Source: an uncultured Clostridia bacterium
GTDB taxonomy: Bacteria > Bacillota > Clostridia > Christensenellales > Borkfalkiaceae
Length of the DNA: 48,873 bases
Reading direction: 5' to 3'
Assembly (NCBI GenBank): GCA_944367565.1
Contig: CALVWR010000014.1
Span: 1 to 48,873 of the forward strand
Each line of letters begins with the position of its first letter. The stretch's first letter is position 1. Under the pieces are notes generated by a model. That model was given only the letters and a program-made list of their open reading frames with translations. It searched no databases and was not told the DNA's origin. Both the position numbers and the translations under genes were made by a program. This document shows positions 36,533-46,060 of this stretch, in pieces.

Positions 36533-37759
36533 TTATTCCTCTCGTTTTTTATCCGAAAAACTCATATACGCGCCCGCCGTCCAGCCGAGCATTTCCGGCG
36601 TGCCGTATTCCGACGCGGCGTTGATATCTCCGCTTACGCCGTTGTATTTTTCAAACAGTTTGCCGTGCGCGGCAAAGTTCTTTTCTATCAGCGCGGTATA
36701 TTTTTGCGCGATTCGTTCCGCGTCCGTTTCCAAGCCGCAACGGCGCAGACTTTCCGCCGCGATATACTGACAGGGCGCCCAGACGTTCGGATATGCCCAC
36801 TGATATTTTTTATCGGTCTTTTCGGTGGCGAATATCCCCCAATCGCCCTCTAACGCCCGCAACAGCTTGAATAAGCCGCCCTTTTGCGATTCGGTTGCCA
36901 CGCCTGCAAAATACGGCTGAAAACCCGCCGCGCTGACAACGCCCGACAATTCGCCCGTTTTGTAGTTATAATCTTTATATACGCCCGCCGCCTCGTCCCA
37001 AAGCAATTCGTTGATTTTTTCGGCGCGAATTTTCGCTTTTTCCGCCCACGCCTTGCCGTTGCCGAGCCCGAGCAACGCTTCGTATTCGGCAAACAGCTTT
37101 TCGTACAAGTATAAATTGCTGTTCAAATCCACGGGGTTATAATCCATGCAATAACCGTTAAAGCGCGGGGTAAAATCCCAACCCGATTCACATTCCGCAA
37201 AATAATGCCGCCCCGCCTCGGCAGAATCGCGGGTTTGGTCTTTACCGATACGCTCGGCAACGCAATCGTCATACATATTGATGCAATCCTGCCTGTCGAA
37301 CCCGCAGTCGTAACGATTGAGCCCGTTTTCGCTTATGCGGCGCGTCATCCAAAATTCGTATTCTTTTTTGAGCGCGGCAAACGCGCTTTCGAGAAACGAC
37401 AAATCGCCCGTCGCGCGGAAAACGTCGTCCGCCATGAGCGCGGCATACGGCGGCTGGCTTTGTTTTACGTAATACGTGCGGTTGCCGTTGGGCATAAAGC
37501 CGTAACACTCTATTAAATACAGTATATCTTTCGTATTGTTTGCCGCCTGCTTTGCGTTTCCCAACGCAAACAGCGCCTTATTCGTAAAATACGTATCCCA
37601 ATAATACAATTCGTTAAAATGATTTTCGGCGCACGGCACCGTGTACGGAAACGGCAAGCCGATCAGCGTGCCGTCGTCTTTTGCGTTTTGCCGCACCGTG
37701 CGCGGCATGTTTTCGCGGATATATTCTCGTGTCTTTGTGATGTTTTTCTGTTTATCCAT
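36533..37759 (-). CDS. GH37 trehalase-like alpha-glucosidase
   Basis: A 408-residue (alpha/alpha)6-barrel protein of the trehalase family. The signatures are recognisable but altered: NHFNELYYWDTYF in place of the PGGRF-E-YYWD block, SGWDFTPRF with the catalytic acid Asp195, QWAYPNVWAP where QWD-PNGWAP is usual, and SEYGTPEMLGWTAGAY with the base Glu384. The catalytic pair is kept, yet substrate-site residues differ, so it may act on another alpha-glucoside. I start at the ATG at 37759 because GGGAAAGG precedes it. It follows a strong terminator and probably starts its own transcription unit, but I found no clear promoter. Confidence 0.8.
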   Translation of the reverse strand: MDKQKNITKTREYIRENMPRTVRQNAKDDGTLIGLPFPYTVPCAENHFNELYYWDTYFTNKALFALGNAKQAANNTKDILYLIECYGFMPNGNRTYYVKQSQPPYAALMADDVFRATGDLSFLESAFAALKKEYEFWMTRRISENGLNRYDCGFDRQDCINMYDDCVAERIGKDQTRDSAEAGRHYFAECESGWDFTPRFNGYCMDYNPVDLNSNLYLYEKLFAEYEALLGLGNGKAWAEKAKIRAEKINELLWDEAAGVYKDYNYKTGELSGVVSAAGFQPYFAGVATESQKGGLFKLLRALEGDWGIFATEKTDKKYQWAYPNVWAPCQYIAAESLRRCGLETDAERIAQKYTALIEKNFAAHGKLFEKYNGVSGDINAASEYGTPEMLGWTAGAYMSFSDKKREE

Positions 37760-37800
37760 ATCCTTTCCCATAATTTTGTAATTGTTTTTAAACAAAAGTA

Positions 37801-37830
37801 ACAGCGCGGCAAAAAACTTCACCGCGCTGT
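37801..37830 (-). terminator. Terminator after the Big_2 surface-protein gene
   Basis: ACAGCGCGG pairs with CCGCGCTGT (9 bp) with a 12-nt loop, then TTACTTTTGTTT on the minus strand. Confidence 0.8.
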
Positions 37831-37865
37831 ACCTTTTCGCTTTTTATAGCGACGGCGCTTTATTT

Positions 37866-38900
37866 TTACAACGTGTTCAAAACGCCGTTCCAGAACGCGC
37901 CGGCAAACCCGCCTTCGTTAAAGGCTTCGCCGTGCGCCGCGCGCAATTCTTCCAAGCTCGCATAGTTGCGGCTTGCGGACGCAGGCATATGATAGTTAGG
38001 ATCGTCGACGGAGTCTAATAAGGTATCCTTAATTTCGGCGTTGTCGCCCGAAATTATTGTTCCCTCGGGCGCGTGAACGATTGCGTACACATTTTCCTCG
38101 GTAACGCCGTCCGACCATTCACCCGTAAACAGCGTAGCATAGTTCGTATATTTTTCCGTGTAGGTAATATTGACCAACACATTTTTGAACGAACTGTTGA
38201 CAGGCTGTCCGAAGGGCGCGTCGTACGGTCTCTCGCTTCCGTCCGCCGATACGGTAAGGTCTACGTAAAGGTTTTCCACGGCGCACCCGCTGGGGTTATT
38301 GATAACGCCTACGTACCACCAATTCACGCCGTTTTTCGTAATGCCTTGCTCGGTATCCGGCACGATTTCCCAACCGGTGAGTTGCAAGTTGCAAATCGTT
38401 GCGCCGTTCGGCTTTCCGCCGAAGATCGCTTGCTTTCTATAGTTTTCTTCGTTTTCGGTATTGATTACCATAAGCTTTCCGTTTTTCAGCGCATAGCCGT
38501 TGCCGTCGAATGTGCCTTTGAAGTTATACGCGATACTGCCCACTCTGCCGTTTAAGTCTATATCGCAGGCAAGCACGTATTTGCCCGTTGTTCCGTCAAG
38601 CGCGGCAAGCTTTTCGATATCTTCCGCCGAGGCAATCGCCGTATAACCTAAAAACCCTTCCGCGCCGTTATAGCGATCGGTTACGTTTACGGTAATTTGT
38701 TGCGAGGTTTCGCCCACGGTTGCGGTTATGGTTGCCGTACCTGCTCCGACGGCGGTAAAGAACCCTTCCTGCGAAACGGTGACGACGGTTTCGTCGGAGG
38801 ACGCAAACGTCGCCCCCGCTACGTTCCACGAACGGGAACTCCAAAGAAAACCGTCAAACGTTTGTACGTCTACCGTAGATAAGTTAACTGTATCCCCCCC
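37866..38900 (-). pseudogene. C-terminal half of the split Big_2 surface protein
   Basis: This frame continues the protein that ends early at 38870. Starting at the G7 tract it reads DTVNLSTVDVQTFDGFLW, then a Big_2 Ig-like domain (FASSDETVVTVSQEGFFTAV, GAGTATITATVGETSQQITV) and a beta-solenoid-like region (GKYVLACDIDLNGRVGSIAY, FKGTFDGNGYALKNGKLMVI). It mirrors the domain order of the N-terminal half, so the two halves look like one protein with an internal duplication. It has no start codon or ribosome site of its own near the junction. One more G in the tract would join both frames. Confidence 0.75.
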
Positions 38901-40897
38901 AGAATTTTGGAAGGATCGTCTACGCGTTTGGGGATCGGCGAGCCGTGGCTGTCTGTCGTCCAGAATTCCGTATCCCAGCCGTTTGCGGCGGAAACGGTTA
39001 AGTTGTTCTTCGCCAGATATTCGCCGAGTTTCGCACTGTTGACGAAAGTGGATTGCGGCGCGCTTGCATCGCGCGTGTCTCCGCCTATCCAACTGTCGGA
39101 GCCGAATCCGGTCTCCAAAAATGCGTTTCCTGCATCGCCCTTAGAAGGATCGATTGTATAAATATTTTTCAAATAATGTCCTTCGTTCTTGACGCCCCAT
39201 TGCCAAATTTGACCGAACGCCCAATTCCAGTCCGCGCTCGCACCGGTTACGTCGATTACGATATTTTCCATAATCACTTCTTGCAGTCCGTAGGCCTCTA
39301 TGGAAAAGAACGTGTTGGTTGTAAACGTATCTGCCTGAACATAAATGTTGCGCAAAACGCCTTCCTTCGCCGCGGCGCAAATCATTCCGCCCCAGGAGCT
39401 GCCGTTATCGGCATGAAGAAGGGTTAAATTTTGAATCGTACCTCTGCCGTTGCCGCTTTTGTTCAGCGCGCCGATCAGTCCGCCGCGTCTGTTGCCCTCT
39501 AATGCCGCCAGCTTGAAATTAGAAATAATATGTCCGCGCCCGTCGAACATACCGACAAAGCCGATGTTCGTCTTCGTGATTTTAGTCCCTTTATATTCGA
39601 GTTCATCCCACGGCGCTCCGTTCCCCTTAGACTCCAAGGCAATAAACGAGTTAAAGGATCTGCCCGTGTAATCGATATCGCCATCGAGAACGAAGTAACC
39701 GTCCCACGTGCCGTCGGTTTTCCACTGCTGCGTGGTGTAGCTGCCGAATTGATCCAATTCGTCGGCATTGGAAATAGCCAACGTGTAAATGCTCATAGGC
39801 ATCGTATACACGCCCTGCGTGGTGGTAACGACGACCGTCGTATCGCCCATGCCCTCGCGGTAACGGTACGGCGGACTCAAAGTAATCGTGCCGTCGCCGT
39901 TCGCACTCTTCAAGATATCTTTCGTGCCCGTGGAGAGGAACGTATCTCCGTCGTAATAGTTATAACCTTCGATTTCGACTTTCTTCACGTCGCCTTTTAT
40001 TTCGGAAGAAATGTCTTTTACAGCCACAACGACGTCGTCGGTTTGACCTTTCAATTCCATCGTCCAACGCGTTTCGAGGGTTTTCACTTCCTCTACAACG
40101 GTAACGGCGCACTCGGCTTTTTTGTTGCCGATTGTCGCGGTAATCGTTGCACTGCCGATTGCAACCGCCGTAATTTCGCCCGTTTCGCTTACGGTGGCAA
40201 CCGCGTCGTCGCTACTGGTATAAAGGGCTTTCAGATTGTGAGAAAGCGCCGTTTGAGCGGTTTCGCCCGCAAGCAGATTGACCGTTGCTTCCTGGAAAGC
40301 AAAGTTTTCTCCCAAAACGCTATCCGTAATTTCGGTATAAAGCGGATCGTTTTTGCCCGCCGCCGACAGCGCGCTTGCTATATACGCAATGGAATACGTT
40401 TGCGGATTGCCCGCGTAAATCACATTTTCGCCGTAACTGCAATAGGAAACCGCGTACAAATCTTCGCCGTAAAATTCCGCGGGGAAATCGCTGTAAGAAC
40501 CGTCGGGGTTTTCTATGCCGACCAATACGCCGGTAAACGATTTCGCCGTTTCCGTATCTTCCCGCCAATGTTCCGCCACAATGTTCACCGCGTTCAACGT
40601 TTCGCTGTTTTCCAACGTGAGCGCTTGATCGCCCAAAATTTCTTTCGGCAGAATCAACGTGCCGAAAATCGCGTTTTCATCCGCCGCCGTGATTTCCGTA
40701 TAATCTTCTTTGGAAATTTTCGTAATAAAACGGATGCCGACGGGGTTAAAATTGCGGATAGACGCCCCCTCCTGCATCGTCAATACGGGTTGAGCCGTTG
40801 CGTCGTCCGCCTGCGCGAAATAAATCGCAGAACCCGCGGAGCATACAAACGCCGTTACGCATATCCCCATCAATACACTTGCTATACGTTTTCTCAT
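38870..40897 (-). CDS. Big_2 domain surface protein, N-terminal half (frameshift at G7)
   Basis: A 675-residue reading with an N-terminal signal peptide (MRKRIASVLMGICVTAFVCS, cleavage near SAIYFAQA), a domain of about 170 residues, a Big_2 Ig-like domain (YTSSDDAVATVSETGEITAV, GSATITATIGNKKAECAVTV) and a beta-solenoid-like region with DGYFVLDGDIDYTGRSF and FDGRGHIISNFKL (GLUG-like). It runs out of frame at 38894-38900, a run of seven G on the coding strand, adding IQLTYLR and a stop. GGAGG sets the ATG at 40897. The ATG directly follows the stop of the 80-residue protein. Likely secreted and surface-bound, with a glycan-binding or adhesion role. Confidence 0.8.
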   Translation of the reverse strand: MRKRIASVLMGICVTAFVCSAGSAIYFAQADDATAQPVLTMQEGASIRNFNPVGIRFITKISKEDYTEITAADENAIFGTLILPKEILGDQALTLENSETLNAVNIVAEHWREDTETAKSFTGVLVGIENPDGSYSDFPAEFYGEDLYAVSYCSYGENVIYAGNPQTYSIAYIASALSAAGKNDPLYTEITDSVLGENFAFQEATVNLLAGETAQTALSHNLKALYTSSDDAVATVSETGEITAVAIGSATITATIGNKKAECAVTVVEEVKTLETRWTMELKGQTDDVVVAVKDISSEIKGDVKKVEIEGYNYYDGDTFLSTGTKDILKSANGDGTITLSPPYRYREGMGDTTVVVTTTQGVYTMPMSIYTLAISNADELDQFGSYTTQQWKTDGTWDGYFVLDGDIDYTGRSFNSFIALESKGNGAPWDELEYKGTKITKTNIGFVGMFDGRGHIISNFKLAALEGNRRGGLIGALNKSGNGRGTIQNLTLLHADNGSSWGGMICAAAKEGVLRNIYVQADTFTTNTFFSIEAYGLQEVIMENIVIDVTGASADWNWAFGQIWQWGVKNEGHYLKNIYTIDPSKGDAGNAFLETGFGSDSWIGGDTRDASAPQSTFVNSAKLGEYLAKNNLTVSAANGWDTEFWTTDSHGSPIPKRVDDPSKILGGIQLTYLR

Positions 40898-40898
40898 G

Positions 40899-41141
40899 TC
40901 AGTTTCCTCCATTCTCGTTGTCGATGAACGGACCGCTCGGACCGTTAAACTTCAACAGCCAATCGTCTTTCCAGCCGCCTAAATTATCGACGCTTGCCAG
41001 CACGACGTCTTTGGAATTAAGACGAACAATTTCCGCACGGCATTGTTCGTATTGTTTCCGTTCCCCCTTGTAAAGAGAATCGACTTTCATCGCTTCTCCC
41101 CGCTCGGTGCCTCTCCTGCTCTTTTTTTGCAAAATAATCAT
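40899..41141 (-). CDS. 80-residue protein coupled to the surface protein
   Basis: MIILQKKSRRGTERGEAMKV, then DSLYKGERKQYEQCRAEIVR and a tail GGWKDDWLLKFNGPSG. It is soluble and unassigned. GGAGAGG lies before the ATG, and the stop is only one base from the next start, with the next ribosome site inside its last codons. That makes it credible as a gene, or at least a translated leader for the surface protein. Confidence 0.55.
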   Translation of the reverse strand: MIILQKKSRRGTERGEAMKVDSLYKGERKQYEQCRAEIVRLNSKDVVLASVDNLGGWKDDWLLKFNGPSGPFIDNENGGN

Positions 41142-41191
41142 TTTACCTCTCCTTATGATTTTTTAACGGTTTTTTTACCGCTTTTGCCATT

Positions 41192-41764
41192 TTAATTCAC
41201 TACGTCCGACCATTCTTCCCATGCGGCGACAAGGATAATATCTTCCGCCCAAAGGTATTTGCCGTCCTGCGCTTTTTCGTCGGTCGCTTTGCCGTTTTCG
41301 CCGGCGACGTACCAACCCAAAAACTTTGCCGCGCCGTTATATTGCGGCGTTAAAAGCGTATACGCCTGTCCGTATGTCGCGCTCTGCGTTTTTTCGCTCA
41401 GCGTGGCGTAATTGTTTACGCCGAGATTGTACGTTATGGTATATACGTTTGCCGTCTTTACCGCCGTAACCGTAATATTTTCCGTCACGGAAGAAAAGTC
41501 CGTTTTATCCCACGCTATCGTATAGCCCTTTTCGGGAACAGGCGCGGGAATATCCGTTAAACTTTCCCCCTCTTTTACGGTTCTTACGATATCTTTTTCA
41601 CCCTCCTGCATAAAGGTAACGGTATACGTTGGCGCGGAGATTGAATCGTCGTCCTCCGGCGGGGTTTCCGGCGCGCAAGCCGCGAAAAACGCAGACGCCA
41701 CCGCGCAGATTGCCGACAGTAAAAGCAGACAAAGTCTTTTGCTTAATTTTCCTTTTTTGTTCAT
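41192..41764 (-). CDS. InlB-repeat lipoprotein
   Basis: A 190-residue lipoprotein. The signal peptide ends in the lipobox FFAAC (Cys30), followed by an acidic linker (PETPPEDDD) and two InlB-type beta-grasp repeats: TVTFMQEGEKDIVRTVKEGE to AVKTAN, and YTITYNLGVNNYATLSE to FLGWYVAG and AAWEEW. It is like the lipoprotein at 9778-10542 but shorter. AAAGG touches the ATG directly, so initiation may be weak. It belongs to the GH36-to-surface-protein stretch and is probably cell-surface material for binding or spacing. Confidence 0.8.
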   Translation of the reverse strand: MNKKGKLSKRLCLLLLSAICAVASAFFAACAPETPPEDDDSISAPTYTVTFMQEGEKDIVRTVKEGESLTDIPAPVPEKGYTIAWDKTDFSSVTENITVTAVKTANVYTITYNLGVNNYATLSEKTQSATYGQAYTLLTPQYNGAAKFLGWYVAGENGKATDEKAQDGKYLWAEDIILVAAWEEWSDVVN

Positions 41765-41844
41765 CCTTTTTTCGCGCGATTTACCCCGCGCTATCCTCCC
41801 TTATTTTGCCGATACCGCACGCGGCACGCTCTTAAAACCGCGCT

Positions 41845-44001
41845 TTACGTTTCCGTCAAAGTCCATTGCCAGCCGTCGTACTCTTGCGAACCCGGCACGT
41901 ACAAGCCCATTTGCATGAGCGCCGCGCCGCTCGCCGTAAGCCCGAGTTCCTGCACCGCGTAAGTTTTCTTTTCGTCCAGCCCGCGCAGTCTGACGGTGCG
42001 GTTACTCGCATACGGGTCGCCGCGCAAGCACATGCCCGCCGCGTACGCGGAAGTTTTATCTTTACTGACAAGCATTTCGCAAAAGAAGTTGTCCGAAAAC
42101 GGATTGCAAAGCCGATACAAATCGCCGCGCAAAACGAGTTCGTGCGTTTGTTTATAACGCCGTATTTGCTCTTTTACGCGCGCTTTTTCTTCTTCCGTCA
42201 GTTTGGTCAAGTCGAGTTCGTAACCGAACGCGCCGAGGGACGCAACCGCCCCGCGGGTGGACAGCGGCGTAGTTCTTCCCGTCCAGTGATTCGGGCAAGC
42301 CGAAACGTGGCAACTGATTGCGGAAGCGGGATAGCACATGCCCGTTCCCCACTGAATTTTCGCGCGTTCGTAAGCGTCGGTATTGTCGCTCGTCCAAATT
42401 TGCGAAAAATAATACAGCATGCCCGCGTCGAACCGGGCGCCGCCCGCCGCGCACCCTTCGAAAAATATTTCGGGAAACGCCGAAGTCAGCCGCTCCGCCA
42501 AATCGTATACGCCCAAGATGTATCTGTGCGAAAAACCGCCCTGCTCCCTTGCCGCGCGCGAATAATTTTCGCTGATACTGCGGTTGAAATCCCACTTGAC
42601 GTAAGAAATTTCGTATTCCGACAAAATTTTGCTTACCGCCGAAAAGATATAGTCCACCACTTCTTTGCGGGTGAAGTCGAGCACAAGCTGGTTGCGGGGT
42701 CGGCAAGGCTCCACGCCGTCGCGCCCGATCGCCCAATCGGGGTGAGCGCGGAAAAGGTCGCTGTTTTCGCTGAGCCCTTCCGGCTCGAACCACAAGCCGA
42801 ATTTCATGCCGTTTTGCTTACAGCGCTCGATTACCGCCTGCAGTCCGCCGCGCAGTTTCTTTTCGTTGACGAACCAATCCCCCAAAGCGGCGGTATCGTC
42901 GTTGCGCGCGCCGAACCAACCGTCGTCCAGCACAAAAGTATCGACGCCGAGTTTCGCCGCCTCGTCGATAATCGCAAACAGCTTATCCGTATCGAAATCG
43001 AAATACGTAGCCTCCCAATTGTTGACGACGATCGGGCGGCGTTTGTAAACCGTTTGCGGGTTGATTACGTGTCCGCGCAAAAAATCGGCATACTGCCGCG
43101 ACAGCTCGCCCAAGCCGTTATCCGAATAGCACAGCAACGCTTGCGGCGCAGTAAAGCTTTCGCCCGCGCCGAGCGTCCAGGCAAAGTTCGTATCGTTCAC
43201 GCCGCCCTGCAAGCGCACCGAGCCGTTGAAGGACTTTTCCGCCGTGATTGCAAAACTGCCGCTGTACACGAGTTGCGCGCCGTAACAAACGCCGCTCTCT
43301 TCCGTACAGTTTGCGCCGAGCACCGCCGCGAACGGGTTCATCTGGTGCGAGGATTCGCCTCGCAAGGACTGCAAGCGCGTGATCCCCTGCTCGATCGGGG
43401 AGATTACGGGCGAACGCTCCGCCGCCCAATTCCCGTACAGGCGCAGCAAGCGGTAATCGCCCGCGCCCAAGTCCACGCAAAACGAAAACGCTTTTTTGAG
43501 TACGTTTGCCGCCTTGCCCGTGTTTTTGATTTTCGCGCCGCGCGCCAGCACGTCGCTGTCGTCGTACGCCGTATATTCGAGCGCAATTTCGGTATCCGAA
43601 AAATCGTCTTTCAGCGTGATTTCCAGCGTTTGCCCGCCGCCGCGCACGTGCGGCAAGCCCCGCATTTCGGGCGCGCCGTCAAAAATTTCGTGTTTAGCAT
43701 ACCGAAACCTGCTCATTGCCGCGCCGTCCGCGCGTTCGACGATTACGCTCGGTTCGCGGAAATCGCCGTGCGCGTAAAAACCGAACTCGCCGGGCATTTC
43801 GTTAAACTTCGTATCGGCGTTTATATCGTTCGGTTGCGGCGCAAAGCGGCAACTTATGTTCGCCGCGCAGTATTCGACGTCCGCCGTGCTTACTTTCTTT
43901 CCGTAATATACATGTTGTAAATATCCCGCGGCGTTTACATACATAGCGTAAGTATACCGTTTGCCGCTTAAAACGAATATGTTATTTTTACTGTCGATCA
44001 T
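41845..44001 (-). CDS. Alpha-galactosidase, glycoside hydrolase family 36
   Basis: An intracellular GH36 enzyme of about 718 residues hydrolysing alpha-1,6-galactosides such as raffinose or melibiose. A beta-sandwich N-terminal domain leads into the TIM barrel with VVNNWEATYFDFDTDKL, FVLDDGWFGARNDD, the nucleophile Asp (about 471) in YVKWDFNRS, and the acid/base Asp (about 539) in IWTSDNTDAYER. The ATG at 44001 is used; a TTG at 44016, three bases beyond the upstream stop, is possible. It is tightly linked to the oxidoreductase gene. Confidence 0.92.
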   Translation of the reverse strand: MIDSKNNIFVLSGKRYTYAMYVNAAGYLQHVYYGKKVSTADVEYCAANISCRFAPQPNDINADTKFNEMPGEFGFYAHGDFREPSVIVERADGAAMSRFRYAKHEIFDGAPEMRGLPHVRGGGQTLEITLKDDFSDTEIALEYTAYDDSDVLARGAKIKNTGKAANVLKKAFSFCVDLGAGDYRLLRLYGNWAAERSPVISPIEQGITRLQSLRGESSHQMNPFAAVLGANCTEESGVCYGAQLVYSGSFAITAEKSFNGSVRLQGGVNDTNFAWTLGAGESFTAPQALLCYSDNGLGELSRQYADFLRGHVINPQTVYKRRPIVVNNWEATYFDFDTDKLFAIIDEAAKLGVDTFVLDDGWFGARNDDTAALGDWFVNEKKLRGGLQAVIERCKQNGMKFGLWFEPEGLSENSDLFRAHPDWAIGRDGVEPCRPRNQLVLDFTRKEVVDYIFSAVSKILSEYEISYVKWDFNRSISENYSRAAREQGGFSHRYILGVYDLAERLTSAFPEIFFEGCAAGGARFDAGMLYYFSQIWTSDNTDAYERAKIQWGTGMCYPASAISCHVSACPNHWTGRTTPLSTRGAVASLGAFGYELDLTKLTEEEKARVKEQIRRYKQTHELVLRGDLYRLCNPFSDNFFCEMLVSKDKTSAYAAGMCLRGDPYASNRTVRLRGLDEKKTYAVQELGLTASGAALMQMGLYVPGSQEYDGWQWTLTET

Positions 44002-44019
44002 AACGATTCTTACCAAACG

Positions 44020-45087
44020 TTACACAAGAACTTCTTTATGCGTTCTCGCCGATTCGTAAATCGCGTCGAGTATCTTCATGAGTTCGACGCCGTCTTCGGC
44101 AGTGGCTTTCAGCGGTTCCTTGCCGTCGATTGCGGAAATAAAGTTATGTATCTCGGCGGAATATTCCGAACCGTCGAACTGCGCGGGAGATTTGAAGCGG
44201 ATATCCGCCAATCTGTTGCACACTTCGCCGTGATACACAAGTTCCGGACCGATGGTTACGCCGCCCTTATCGCCGAATATCTCCAATCTTCCCGAATCGT
44301 TTTCCAAATTCAAACTGTAACTCGTTTCTACCGAAAGCACAAGCCCGTTGTCGAAGCGAATCATTGCGGTTGCCAGGTCTTCCACGTCGCAAACGCTGCT
44401 TTCGCGCTCGCCCGCGATATCGCCGAGGAAATAGGCTTTTTTATCTTTCAGCTCGTTTCTGTCGCCCAGTTTCTTAAACGTCGCGCCGTACACCGATACC
44501 GGTTTGGGACAGCCCGCGATATAACGCACAAGGTCGATAACGTGCACGCCCAAGTCGATCATCGGTCCGCCGCCCGAGCGCCTGCTGTCCGCAAACCAAC
44601 CGCCGGGATTGCCGTTCCGACGCAAATATTCCGCTTTTGCGTAATAGATATCCCCGAGCATACCGTTTTCCGCCATTTCTCTCGCAAGAGCGGCATCGTC
44701 TCCGAATCTGCGCACAAAGCCCAATCCGAGCACTTTGTTGTTCTTCTCGGCGGCGGCTTTCAGTTCTTCCGCCTCTTTCGCGCTCATCGCCATGGGCTTT
44801 TCGCAAAACACGTGGCAACCCGCGTTCACCGCCGCAAGCCCCGCCGGCACGTGCGCGTTGTTCCAGGTGCAAACGCTCACGGCGTCCAGCTCGGGACATG
44901 CCTTAAACATTTCGTTATAGTCGGTAAAAAGCCGCGTTATGCCGTATTTTGCGCCCTTTTCTTTGAGCGTATTTTCGTTGATATCGCAAAAAGCATACAG
45001 TTCGCAACGCGGATCCGACAAATATCCGTCTATATGGGTGGAAGAAATTCCGCCCACGCCTATAACCGCTATTTTATATTTTTCCAT
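44020..45087 (-). CDS. Gfo/Idh/MocA family oxidoreductase
   Basis: A 355-residue NAD(P)-dependent sugar dehydrogenase-like protein. The Rossmann motif is IAVIGVGGISSTHIDGY (residues 5-21), followed by VCTWNNAHVPAGLAAVNAGC and the family motif CEKPMAMSAKEAEEL (the EKP lysine), then a C-terminal domain with GGPMIDLGVHVIDLVRYIAG. Members oxidise sugars or inositols, or, in some glycosidase families, assist hydrolysis. It sits between GH36 and an epimerase-like gene, so a role in converting a released sugar is likely. Confidence 0.92.
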   Translation of the reverse strand: MEKYKIAVIGVGGISSTHIDGYLSDPRCELYAFCDINENTLKEKGAKYGITRLFTDYNEMFKACPELDAVSVCTWNNAHVPAGLAAVNAGCHVFCEKPMAMSAKEAEELKAAAEKNNKVLGLGFVRRFGDDAALAREMAENGMLGDIYYAKAEYLRRNGNPGGWFADSRRSGGGPMIDLGVHVIDLVRYIAGCPKPVSVYGATFKKLGDRNELKDKKAYFLGDIAGERESSVCDVEDLATAMIRFDNGLVLSVETSYSLNLENDSGRLEIFGDKGGVTIGPELVYHGEVCNRLADIRFKSPAQFDGSEYSAEIHNFISAIDGKEPLKATAEDGVELMKILDAIYESARTHKEVLV

Positions 45088-45109
45088 GATTCTTTTCTCG
45101 TTTTATTCG

Positions 45110-45952
45110 TTATTTCAGTTCAGATAATTTATCTCGCAAAAAGTTTGCCGCAAGCGCGATATCCGCCGCGGGGTTTTCGCCGCATTCGCGCTCTATCGTA
45201 AGATAGCCGTTGTATCCGATTTCTTTAAGCGCCTTCAAATAATTATCCCAATCCACGTTGCCCGTGCCGAGCGGCGTTTCTTTTATACTGTCCCAGTCGC
45301 CCGGTTCCAACCCGTAATACTGCGGGCAATAGAGCGTGCGCGTGTCTACCGCTTTAAGCTGTTTGCCGTCTTTGGCGTGCGTATGCACGATATAGTCTTT
45401 GAGGGTATACACCGCTTGCACGGGGTCGTCGCCCGCGCACATTACGAGGTTGGCGGGGTCGAGATTTACCGACACGCCGCGGCTATTCAAATTATCCAGA
45501 AATCTTTTGAGAAGTTCGGCTCTTTCCGGTCCGGTTTCCACGGCGAAACGCCCGCCCGCGGCATCGGCGAACTCGGCAAGTTCGCGGCACACCTCGTGCA
45601 TGCTTTCATACTGTTTGCAATTAAAATCCTCCGGCACAACGCCTATGTGCGTGGTAACGATATCCGTGCCCAGCTCTTTGGCGATTTCCATAATGCGCTT
45701 TTCCTTGTCTATCGCCGCTCTGTCGCGCGTATAGTACATGTCGCAACCGAAATCGCCGCAAAGCGCCGATACCCGCACGCCTTCGCCGCTCAGTATGTTT
45801 TTAACCTCTTTTATTTGCGCCGCCGTCATTTCGGCGAACACGGTTTTCGTGTCCGCATACATTTGCACGCCGTCCAATTTCAATTCGGCAATGTTCTCGA
45901 TCGCCTCTTTGAACGGCTTATTAAAACTCTCCGCTATCGCTCCTATTTTCAT
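45110..45952 (-). CDS. Sugar phosphate isomerase/epimerase-like TIM barrel
   Basis: A 280-residue AP-endonuclease-2/xylose-isomerase-like TIM barrel. Visible metal-site features are VTTHIGVVP, FAVETGPERAELL, VNLDPANLVMCAGDDP and VHTHAKDGKQ. GGAGAG sets the ATG at 45952; the longer reading to 46018 is less likely. A strong hairpin sits in the leader. It pairs with the Gfo/Idh/MocA gene, a combination common in inositol or keto-sugar conversion. The substrate is not readable. Confidence 0.88.
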   Translation of the reverse strand: MKIGAIAESFNKPFKEAIENIAELKLDGVQMYADTKTVFAEMTAAQIKEVKNILSGEGVRVSALCGDFGCDMYYTRDRAAIDKEKRIMEIAKELGTDIVTTHIGVVPEDFNCKQYESMHEVCRELAEFADAAGGRFAVETGPERAELLKRFLDNLNSRGVSVNLDPANLVMCAGDDPVQAVYTLKDYIVHTHAKDGKQLKAVDTRTLYCPQYYGLEPGDWDSIKETPLGTGNVDWDNYLKALKEIGYNGYLTIERECGENPAADIALAANFLRDKLSELK

Positions 45953-45987
45953 AAAGCTCTCCACCGTAAAAATTTTTATAAGCGGAA

Positions 45988-46015
45988 AGCGGTCGCCGCA
46001 AAGTGTGGCGCCGCT
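45988..46015 (-). other. Leader hairpin before the isomerase-like gene
   Basis: AGCGG-CGCC pairs with GGCG-A-CCGCT (9 bp with one bulge) on the minus strand, without a T-run. Possible processing or stability element between GH1 and the downstream genes. Confidence 0.4.
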
Positions 46016-46060
46016 CACCGTTTATTTATAGTATTTTGCTTGTTTTAGCGGGGTTTTAGG

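Noticed and set aside
39530-40927. 465-codon plus-strand open frame
   Set aside because: Antisense to the Big_2 surface protein, which has signal peptide and domain support.
41866-43920. 684-codon plus-strand open frame
   Set aside because: Exactly opposite GH36, with the Arg/Val/His-rich composition of a shadow frame; no recognisable domain.
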